From the NCBI GenBank assembly GCA_028290595.1, contig JAQGJO010000210.1:1-18130 (forward strand): a DNA stretch of 18,130 nt. Reading direction: 5' to 3'. Under the pieces are notes generated by a model. That model searched no databases. It was given only the letters and a program-made list of their open reading frames with translations, and was not told the DNA's origin. How positions within the stretch are numbered: the stretch's first letter is position 1; every line of letters starts with the position of its first letter. Shown piece by piece: positions 1 through 5,556 of this stretch. Made by a program: the position numbers and the translations under genes. The stretch comes from Hyphomicrobiales bacterium (lineage in GTDB: Bacteria; Pseudomonadota; Alphaproteobacteria; Rhizobiales; Beijerinckiaceae).

Positions 1-1628
1 ACGACTTCCATCGCAACGAGCCGTTCACGCCGGAAGATTTCGCCGCTATCGAAAAGAAGATGCGCGAGATCATCGCCAGGGACGCGCCTTTCACCAAGGA
101 AGTCTGGAGCCGCGACCAGGCGATCGCTTTTTTTGAACAGAAAGGCGAGGCCTTCAAGGTCGAACTCGTCGGCACCATCCCGGCCGATCAGGACCTGAAG
201 ATCTACAAGCAGGGCGACTGGCTCGACTTGTGCCGTGGCCCGCATATGACATCGACGGGCAAGGTCGGCAGCGCCTTCAAGCTGATGAAGGTGGCCGGCG
301 CCTATTGGCGCGGCGATTCCAACAAGCCGATGTTGAGCCGCATCTACGGCACCGCCTTTGCCAAGCAGGAAGACCTCGACGCCTATCTGCATAGGCTTGA
401 AGAGGCGGAGCGCCGCGACCATCGCCGTCTGGCGCGCGAGATGGATCTCTTCCATTTTCAGGAAGAAGGGCCGGGCACGGTCTTCTGGCATCCCAAGGGC
501 TGGACCCTGTTCCAGACGCTCATCGGCTATATGCGCCGCCGCCAGAATGCGGCCGGTTACACCGAGGTCAACACGCCGCAGGTGCTCGACCGTGCCTTGT
601 GGGAAACGTCAGGCCATTGGCAGACCTATCGCGAAAACATGTTCATCACGACGACGGAAGACGAGCGCGTCTTCGCGTTGAAGCCGATGAACTGTCCAGG
701 CCATGTGCAGATTTTCAAGAACGGCTTGAAGAGCTATCGCGACCTGCCGCTGAAGATCTCTGAATTCGGCATCGTCCATCGTTATGAGCCCTCAGGCGCG
801 CTGCACGGCATCATGCGCGTGCGCGCCTTCACCCAGGACGACGCGCATATCTTCTGCACCGAAGACCAGATCATGGACGAGGCGATGAAGATCAACGACA
901 TGATCATGTCCGTCTACAAGGACTTCGGCTTCGAAGACGTGGTATTGAAACTCTCGACGCGGCCGGATAAGCGCGTCGGCGCCGATGAAGTTTGGGACAA
1001 GGCCGAAGCTGCGTTGTTACGCGTGCTGGAGAAGGTTGGCGAGACCGGCATCAAGACGGGGATCAACCCCGGCGAGGGCGCGTTCTACGGACCCAAGCTC
1101 GAATATACGCTGCGCGACGCCATCGGCCGCGAATGGCAATGCGGCACGACGCAGGTCGACTTCAACATGCCGGGTCTGTTCGGCGCCTTCTTTATCGCTG
1201 CCAACAGTGAGAAGACGACGCCGGTGATGATCCATCGCGCCATGTTCGGTTCGCTTGAACGCTTCACCGGCATTCTGATCGAGCATTACGCCGGTCACCT
1301 GCCGCTGTGGCTGTCGCCGCTGCAGGTCATGGTGACGACGATCACCCAGGAGGCCGACGATTACGCGCTGGAGGTCATCGCCGCCGCGCGCAAGCTCGGC
1401 CTGCGCGTCGAAGGCGATCTGCGCAACGAGAAGATCAACTACAAGGTGCGCGAGCATTCGCTGGCGAAAGTGCCGGTCATGCTCGTCGCCGGGCGCAAGG
1501 AAGCAGCGGAGAAATCCATCTCCATCCGCCGGCTCGGCTCGCAGGAACAGACATCGCTGCCGTTGACGGAGGCGCTTGCCGCGCTCGCCGCCGAAGCGGT
1601 GGCGCCGGACGTATTGCGCGGGGAGTAA
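1..1628 (+). CDS. thrS: Threonyl-tRNA synthetase, 5' end missing
   Basis: Charges tRNA-Thr with threonine in the cytoplasm. The reading frame is open from base 3, starting inside the N-terminal editing region, so the true start lies outside the window and the ATG at 60 is internal. Residues below are numbered from that ATG. The editing-site motif CRGPH is at 58-62 (the upstream HxxxH half is off the window). The class II catalytic core runs from about 140 (HPKGWTLFQ) to 410. The zinc ligands expected in ThrRS are present: Cys212 in MNCPGH, His263 in DDAHIF and His392 in VMIHRA. Motif 2 is [10 protein letters not shown]. The anticodon-binding domain fills about 415-510 ([10 protein letters not shown] to VMLVAGRKE). 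The gene ends convergent with the lysozyme-inhibitor gene, only 12 bases between the two stop codons. Family identity is certain; nothing suggests decay. Confidence 0.97.
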   Translation, partial: DFHRNEPFTPEDFAAIEKKMREIIARDAPFTKEVWSRDQAIAFFEQKGEAFKVELVGTIPADQDLKIYKQGDWLDLCRGPHMTSTGKVGSAFKLMKVAGAYWRGDSNKPMLSRIYGTAFAKQEDLDAYLHRLEEAERRDHRRLAREMDLFHFQEEGPGTVFWHPKGWTLFQTLIGYMRRRQNAAGYTEVNTPQVLDRALWETSGHWQTYRENMFITTTEDERVFALKPMNCPGHVQIFKNGLKSYRDLPLKISEFGIVHRYEPSGALHGIMRVRAFTQDDAHIFCTEDQIMDEAMKINDMIMSVYKDFGFEDVVLKLSTRPDKRVGADEVWDKAEAALLRVLEKVGETGIKTGINPGEGAFYGPKLEYTLRDAIGREWQCGTTQVDFNMPGLFGAFFIAANSEKTTPVMIHRAMFGSLERFTGILIEHYAGHLPLWLSPLQVMVTTITQEADDYALEVIAAARKLGLRVEGDLRNEKINYKVREHSLAKVPVMLVAGRKEAAEKSISIRRLGSQEQTSLPLTEALAALAAEAVAPDVLRGE

Positions 1629-1646
1629 CCGAAGCGTCGGTTACTC
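1623..1646. terminator. Hairpin spanning both convergent stop codons
   Basis: A perfect 10-bp inverted repeat (GAGTAACCGA, loop AGCG, TCGGTTACTC) lies exactly between thrS and the convergent gene. The left arm holds the TAA stop of thrS and the right arm holds the complement of the other gene's TAA stop. Its position and symmetry suggest a bidirectional transcription barrier. There is no T-run on either side, so intrinsic termination is inferred, not shown. Confidence 0.6.
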
Positions 1647-2057
1647 TCCAATCTCGCGGTCGAGCGCGGCCTTGATGGCCGCGTCCGGCCCGCCGAGATA
1701 GCGCGCCTTACCGTCTTGCCGGATCAGGGCCACGGCGCTGGCGGCATTCTCGCTGAAGAAGACCTGCAAGGCATTCTCGGCGCAATCGTGCGGCTTGCAG
1801 ACATAGCCTGAAAGATAGGCCTTGCCGCCAACGCTCACGGCTTTCACTGGCGACGCGACGCCATTGTAGGTCTTGCTAAAGATGGTGAGCCAGGCGGGAA
1901 TATTCTTTTCACCAGCCAGCATCACGTTCCAAGCCTTGCGATAAGCGGGCTTCTTCAGCGTGTCGAATAGATAATCGCCATCCGCTGCGAAAGCGCCGCC
2001 GCAAATCAGCACATTGAACAGGCACAGCACCGACAATCGGATGAAACGGTTCTGCAT
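1641..2057 (-). CDS. ivy: Ivy-family periplasmic lysozyme inhibitor
   Basis: Predicted 138-residue exported protein. The signal peptide is residues 1-24 (MQNRF, a hydrophobic core, then GGAFA before ADGDY). The mature part contains CKPHDC, the signature loop of the Ivy (inhibitor of vertebrate lysozyme) family, whose two Cys form a disulfide and whose His enters the lysozyme active site. The surrounding sequence (YVCKPHDCAEN, then LQVFFS) and length fit the family. Such proteins protect peptidoglycan from C-type lysozymes and may also restrain endogenous lytic enzymes. A longer ORF starts at 2093, but its extra 12 residues are encoded partly by a palindromic repeat; the start at 2057 begins the signal peptide and has GGGG 7 bases upstream. 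Since the repeat fills the upstream gap, its promoter is either in the repeat or it is read from the genes to the right. Confidence 0.88.
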   Translation of the reverse strand: MQNRFIRLSVLCLFNVLICGGAFAADGDYLFDTLKKPAYRKAWNVMLAGEKNIPAWLTIFSKTYNGVASPVKAVSVGGKAYLSGYVCKPHDCAENALQVFFSENAASAVALIRQDGKARYLGGPDAAIKAALDREIGE

Positions 2058-2070
2058 GATCGGCCCCAGA

Positions 2071-2170
2071 GCATTTTCGAGCGAAGTGGACACCGGTTCG
2101 CTTGAAGAAAATGCTCTCTTTTTAGAAAGCTAGACGCGTCTTTCCGATCCAAGTGGATCGGAAAACGCTA
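2071..2170 (-). repeat. Mosaic palindromic repeat, blocks A and B
   Basis: Block A (2071-2114) is a 44-base palindrome with arms GCATTTTC and GAAAATGC around a core with GAAGTGG and CCGGTTCGC. Block B (2141-2170) contains CCGATCC-AAGT-GGATCGG followed by AAAACGCTATAG in plus orientation. The same two blocks, in reverse orientation and the same order and spacing, recur at 12971-13069; block B alone recurs at 16291-16320. The element fills nearly all of the 121-base gap between the Lrp-like gene and ivy. Blocks of this sequence are familiar to me from intergenic regions of Bradyrhizobium-related genomes (recollection, not a search). Confidence 0.85.
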
Positions 2171-2178
2171 TAGCCGCC

Positions 2179-2415
2179 TCAGAAAGCCTTGAATGTGATG
2201 ATAGTGCGTGTGTCGACAATGCCGGCGATCGGCTGCACTTTCTCGCCGACGAAATGGCCGATATCGACATCCTTCTCCACGTAGAATTTGGCGAGAATGT
2301 CGTAGTTGCCGGCGATCGAATAGATTTCCGATGCGATCTCGGCCTCGGCCAGTGCGCTTGCGACCGCATAGGTCTTGCCCAGCGCACATTTGATCTCGAC
2401 GAAAAAGGTCTGCAT
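2179..2415 (-). CDS. Stand-alone Lrp/AsnC ligand-binding (RAM) domain protein
   Basis: A 78-residue protein that matches only the C-terminal effector-binding domain of Lrp/AsnC regulators: MQTFFVEIKC at the start, GNYDILAKF in the middle, and VDTRTIITF near the end, consistent with a beta-alpha-beta-beta-alpha-beta fold. There is no helix-turn-helix, so it should not bind DNA alone. Such proteins assemble into oligomers that bind amino acids or other small effectors; some interact with full-length Lrp proteins, but the ligand here is unknown. The start is supported by AGGAG 8 bases upstream. It lies 42 bases downstream of the secreted beta-protein gene on the same strand and may be co-transcribed with it. 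Confidence 0.85.
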   Translation of the reverse strand: MQTFFVEIKCALGKTYAVASALAEAEIASEIYSIAGNYDILAKFYVEKDVDIGHFVGEKVQPIAGIVDTRTIITFKAF

Positions 2416-2428
2416 CCGTGTCTCCTAA

Positions 2429-2450
2429 AGGCGCTTCAGAATATGCGCCT
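2429..2450 (-). promoter_or_regulatory. Stem-loop just upstream of the Lrp-like gene's RBS
   Basis: AGGCGC and GCGCCT form a 6-bp stem with a 10-base loop in the 42-base gap between the two minus-strand genes. On the minus strand it is followed by TTTAGGAG, where AGGAG is the ribosome binding site of the downstream gene. It could be a weak terminator, a processing site or a translation-modulating hairpin. Only the symmetry is observed. Confidence 0.3.
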
Positions 2451-2457
2451 GAATAGC

Positions 2458-3429
2458 CTATTTTGCCAAAACTTCCACGTCCCGGTCGCGCGCGGCTTTC
2501 ACCGCGAACGTGCCCTGGTAGGTTTTGCCGTCGCGCCGCGCGATGGCGGCATATTCGCCTTCGGCGAGAACCAGCGATGGGAAGGCGCCGATCATTTCCC
2601 GCAGCACGTCGCCGCCGGGCGTCAGCACCGTGAAACTGGTATTGGCCAGCGCCTCGCCGCCCGGCGCATTCACCAGTTTGAGCGTGATGAGGGCAGCGCG
2701 ATGTTTCAAGGTCGTGACGGTGACTTTGCCCGCCTGAATACGGACATCGGCTTCGACCACCGAATTGGTGGCGTTCGTTGGGCCCGCCGGAGCCGATCCC
2801 GCCGGGGCGGGAGCCGACGGCACGCTCGGACCGGAGGCGTCGAGATAGGTCGAGACGATGTGATACGTGCCCTCGGGCAGGCGGATGACCTGCCCCGGCT
2901 TGACGTCGCGGGCGACAAGTTTGGCCTGCGGATTGCCGCCGTCGGGTACGTAGATGGAAAGCGTCAGCCGCTCCGGCGGAATGCGGTTGTCGCCGAGCAT
3001 GCCGATGATACGCATCGCGCCGGCGCTGATGGGAATGCGCTCGCTGACATTGCGGCCGCTGATCGACACGCGGCGCGTGGCGCTGGCGAGGCCGTAGGCG
3101 GCGTGCACGATATAATCGCCGTTCGCCAGATTGAACGTCGGATTGGGGTCGCTTGAACTGGCCTGTTCCGGCCGGCTGCCATTCTCTTCGGCGCGTTCGC
3201 GGAACACCCGCCAGACAACGCCGGCTGGGACGCGCTGATTGTCGCCTGTAAATGTCGCCGACAGGGTCAGGGACGCGCCCGACGCTGGCGTGGTGACGGC
3301 AGGGACCGCCCCGCCTGGCGTGGTCGTGGCGGGGGCTGTCGTGGCCGGCGGTGCCGATGGCACCGGCTGCGCACCTGCGGGGGGCGCAAAAAGCAAAGCC
3401 GCTGCCAGAGAAAGGATTGATCGATTCAT
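2458..3429 (-). CDS. Secreted protein of three beta-sandwich-like modules
   Basis: Predicted 323 residues, not assigned to a named family. It starts with a Sec signal peptide (MNRSILSLAAALLFAPPAGA) followed by a Pro/Thr/Ala-rich linker of about 30 residues. The rest shows a three-fold pattern in which each module ends in a related hairpin: LANGDYIVHAAYG, LPEGTYHIVSTY and LAEGEYAAIARRDGKTYQG. This resembles the prealbumin-like or carboxypeptidase-regulatory-like folds found in periplasmic proteins. The last module ends DRDVEVLAK. The frame stays open to 3633, but the extra 68 residues look non-coding, and the signal peptide fixes the start at 3429. It is transcribed away from the nitroreductase gene, and the Lrp-like gene follows it. 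Export is confident; the function is unknown. Confidence 0.75.
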   Translation of the reverse strand: MNRSILSLAAALLFAPPAGAQPVPSAPPATTAPATTTPGGAVPAVTTPASGASLTLSATFTGDNQRVPAGVVWRVFRERAEENGSRPEQASSSDPNPTFNLANGDYIVHAAYGLASATRRVSISGRNVSERIPISAGAMRIIGMLGDNRIPPERLTLSIYVPDGGNPQAKLVARDVKPGQVIRLPEGTYHIVSTYLDASGPSVPSAPAPAGSAPAGPTNATNSVVEADVRIQAGKVTVTTLKHRAALITLKLVNAPGGEALANTSFTVLTPGGDVLREMIGAFPSLVLAEGEYAAIARRDGKTYQGTFAVKAARDRDVEVLAK

Positions 3430-3635
3430 TCGGAAATCCCGGGAAAATCCCGTCCGGACATCGCCCAAACGGGTCAGGCCGTCAACTTGCGCGAAATTGC
3501 GGCCGGGCCGTGGCATGCCGTGTAACTGGGTGTCTATGACCTTGGCCTTACGCGGATTGCCGGAATTTTCCTCCCTTTCTGGCTGCCTGCGCTTCCTGTA
3601 GAAGGCCTGCAGATATCTGCCATCCGGATGCATTC

Positions 3636-4199
3636 ATGAACGCCACCATCGATATGATGAAAAGCCGCCGCTCGGTGCCGCCGCTGGCGATGACCGGGCC
3701 GGGCCCCAACGCCGCCGACCTGGAAACCATGCTGGCGCTTGCCGCCCGCGTTCCCGACCACGGCAAGCTGACGCCCTGGCGGTTCATCGTTTTTGAAGGC
3801 GAGGGCCGGACCCGCGCCGGCGAGATCATTCTCAAATCCTTCGATGCGGCCAATCCGGGCGCCGACGAAAGCCGCCGCGAGCTCGAGCGCAAGCGCTTCC
3901 TGCACGCGCCGGTGGTTGTCGGCGTGGTGTCGCGACCGGTCGCCCATGGCAAGATTCCCGAATGGGAGCAGGTGCTGTCGGTCGGCGCCGTGTGCATGAA
4001 CCTCACCATCGCCGCCAATGCGATGGGCTTTGCGACCTCGTGGCTGACGCAATGGTATTCCTACGACGCGGCTGCTGCGGCGGCGCTCGGCCTCAAGCCG
4101 GGCGAGAAATTCGCCGGATTTATTCATATCGGCGGCAGCAAGGGGGCGCCGGAGGATCGGCCGCGCCCGGCGCTCGCCGACATCGTCACCCGTTTCTGA
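3636..4199 (+). CDS. Nitroreductase-family flavoprotein (YdjA-like)
   Basis: A 187-residue FMN-dependent NAD(P)H oxidoreductase of the small YdjA/TdcR-like subgroup of nitroreductases. Visible features are the N-terminal SRRSVPPL motif (residues 10-17), which binds FMN phosphate, then PDHGKLTPWRF (about 41-51), typical of YdjA, a central helix with SVGAVCMNLTIAANAMGFATSWLT that packs against the flavin, and GFIHIGG near the end. The physiological substrate cannot be read from sequence. A flavin-reductase-like gene follows after 16 bases on the same strand, so an operon of two flavin proteins is likely. The ATG at 3636 has no strong ribosome binding site; the ATG at 3654 is an alternative but would come very close to the SRRS motif. 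Confidence 0.9.
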   Translation: MNATIDMMKSRRSVPPLAMTGPGPNAADLETMLALAARVPDHGKLTPWRFIVFEGEGRTRAGEIILKSFDAANPGADESRRELERKRFLHAPVVVGVVSRPVAHGKIPEWEQVLSVGAVCMNLTIAANAMGFATSWLTQWYSYDAAAAAALGLKPGEKFAGFIHIGGSKGAPEDRPRPALADIVTRF

Positions 4200-4215
4200 C
4201 CGGAGCCTCCCGCCA

Positions 4216-4845
4216 ATGTTCTTCGAGCCGCACAAGCGCGACCGCAATCTGCTTCCGCACGATCCGTTCAAGGCGATGATCGCGCCACGTCCAGTCGGCT
4301 GGATTTCTTCCATGAACCGGGCAGGCCAGGTCAACCTCGCGCCCTATTCCTTCTTCAACGCGTTTTCAGATAGTCCGCCCATAGTCGGCTTTTGCAGCGA
4401 TGGCGAGAAGGACAGCAAGACATTTGCCGCCGACAGTGGCGAATTCGTCTGGAACATGGCGACTTATGATCTGCGCGACGAGATGAATGCGTCGTCTGCG
4501 CCCTTGGCGCGCGGCGACAGTGAGTTCATTCACGCGGGACTGGAGACGGCGCCGTCGCAATTCGTGCGGCCGCCGCGGGTCGCAGCCTCGCCTTGCGCGC
4601 TCGAATGCAAGGTCACGCAGATTGTCTCCCTCACCAACATCGAAGGCAAAGAGGTCGATCGCTGGCTGGTGATGGGCCAGGTGGTCTGCATCCATATTGA
4701 TGAAGACTACATCGCCGACGGACGCATCGACGTCCTGCGGATGAAGCCGATCGCGCGCTGCGGCTATATGGATTACACCGCCATCGAAAGCTTCTTCTCG
4801 ATGAAGCGCCCCGCCGGGGCGGGTAATGCGGGTGCGGGCGGGTAA
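4216..4845 (+). CDS. Flavin-reductase-like FMN-binding split-barrel protein
   Basis: A 209-residue protein of the flavin reductase-like domain family (DIM6/NTAB, COG1853). It has the family pattern PRPVGWISSMNRAGQVNLAPYSFFNAFS (in pieces: PRPVGWISS at about 24-32, NLAPYSFFNAFS at about 40-51), then PPIVGFCSDG, FVWNMATYDL and LECKVTQI. These proteins bind FMN and either reduce free flavin with NAD(P)H or act on small substrates. It has a GGAG ribosome binding site 11 bases upstream and lies just behind the nitroreductase gene. The last 12 residues are a Gly/Ala tail. It converges with the antitoxin gene. Confidence 0.88.
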   Translation: MFFEPHKRDRNLLPHDPFKAMIAPRPVGWISSMNRAGQVNLAPYSFFNAFSDSPPIVGFCSDGEKDSKTFAADSGEFVWNMATYDLRDEMNASSAPLARGDSEFIHAGLETAPSQFVRPPRVAASPCALECKVTQIVSLTNIEGKEVDRWLVMGQVVCIHIDEDYIADGRIDVLRMKPIARCGYMDYTAIESFFSMKRPAGAGNAGAGG

Positions 4846-4867
4846 AGCTGCAGGCTGTTCTTTCGCG

Positions 4868-4885
4868 GCCGGCGGGAACGCCGGC
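4868..4885. terminator. GC-rich hairpin between convergent genes
   Basis: GCCGGCG, loop GGAA, CGCCGGC: a perfect 7-bp stem with a GNRA-type tetraloop, in the 42-base gap between the flavin-reductase-like gene and the convergent antitoxin gene. It has no T-run in the plus direction; reading in the minus direction it is followed by CGAAAGAAC. It is probably a shared 3' hairpin. Confidence 0.5.
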
Positions 4886-4887
4886 TG

Positions 4888-5181
4888 TCAGTGGTCCGAA
4901 GTTACCACAGTGAACTTCACGCCCAGCGCGCGCATAACGGCGTTGATCGTCTCGTAACGTGGATGGGCGCCGGGGCTAAGCGCTTTGTATAGGCTTTCAC
5001 GTCCAAGGCCTGCGTCTTTGGCTATTTGCGCCATGCCGCGCGCCTTCGCGACATCGCCAATAGCTGCGAGGAACACATCAGGATTTGGATCTTCAGCGGC
5101 CGCGGCAAGATATTCCGCAATCGTTTCATCGCTGTCGAGATAGGCCGCTGCATCGAATCGGGCAAAGGTCGCAGTTTTCAT
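4888..5181 (-). CDS. HigA-like antitoxin (HI1420 / COG3636 type)
   Basis: A 97-residue antitoxin of the family usually named 'addiction module antidote protein'. The N-terminal part (MKTATFARFDAAAYLDSD, then ETIAEYLAAA) is the toxin-neutralising region; the C-terminal part is a helix-turn-helix (GMAQIAKDAGLGRESLYKAL, then HPRYETINAVMRALG) that should bind the operator at 5491-5508. The ATG at 5181 overlaps the TGA stop of the toxin gene by 4 bases (ATGA), giving translational coupling, and has AAGAAG upstream. A start at 5196 is possible but has less support. The toxin-first gene order is normal for this family. Confidence 0.9.
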   Translation of the reverse strand: MKTATFARFDAAAYLDSDETIAEYLAAAAEDPNPDVFLAAIGDVAKARGMAQIAKDAGLGRESLYKALSPGAHPRYETINAVMRALGVKFTVVTSDH

Positions 5182-5480
5182 TTCGCTTCTTTCCACATGC
5201 GTGCGATATCTTTGGCGCGCTTGATGTCTCGCGTTTGCGTCGAATTACTGCCGCCTGCCAGCAGGACATAAACCGTGTCGCCCGTCCGGATATAATAGAC
5301 ACGGTAGCCAGGTCCGACATGCACGCGCATCTCGGAGATGCCATCGCCGACCGGCTTGCAGTCGCCGAAATTTCCAAATGTCGCACTGACGATGCGCGCC
5401 AGAATACGGGCCTTTCCCTTCTGATCGGCAAGACCAGAAAGCCAGACGTCAAATTCCGACGAGCGAATAAACATCAGCAT
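5178..5480 (-). CDS. RelE/HigB-like toxin (HI1419 / COG3657 type)
   Basis: A 100-residue basic protein of the RelE/ParE superfamily, 'killer protein' subgroup. Family hallmarks are FDVWLSGLADQKGKARILAR (about 10-29), FGNFGDCKPVGDGISEMRVH, GPGYRVYYIRTGDTVYVLLAGG and the final KRAKDIARMW. Members of this superfamily are mostly mRNA interferases acting at the ribosome; in this subgroup the activity is less well characterised. The frame is intact, so the module is probably functional. The ATG at 5480 has no ribosome binding site and lies only 10 bases from the operator palindrome. An ATG two codons later (5474) is an alternative. It sits 76 bases downstream of prpE on the same strand. Confidence 0.92.
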   Translation of the reverse strand: MLMFIRSSEFDVWLSGLADQKGKARILARIVSATFGNFGDCKPVGDGISEMRVHVGPGYRVYYIRTGDTVYVLLAGGSNSTQTRDIKRAKDIARMWKEAK

Positions 5481-5490
5481 ATGATGCGAA

Positions 5491-5521
5491 TGTATCTAAT
5501 TGGATACAAAACATCAAGCAA
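5491..5521 (-). promoter_or_regulatory. Toxin-antitoxin promoter and palindromic operator
   Basis: A perfect inverted repeat TGTATC-N6-GATACA occupies 5491-5508, directly upstream of the toxin ATG. On the minus strand a promoter-like pair, TTGCTT (5521-5516) and TAGATA (5498-5493) with a 17-base spacer, overlaps it, so the antitoxin or the complex could repress by blocking the -10 region. A second reading, TTGATG with TACATT, is also possible. Both place transcription start almost at the toxin start codon. The palindrome is observed; the binding and promoter roles are inferred. Confidence 0.6.
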
Positions 5522-5556
5522 AATATTAGCCCGTTGGAAGGATGGAAACACTCCCC

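Noticed and set aside
2254..3156. 300-residue plus-strand frame opposite the secreted protein and Lrp-like genes
   Set aside because: It crosses two minus-strand genes with good starts and has shadow-type composition.
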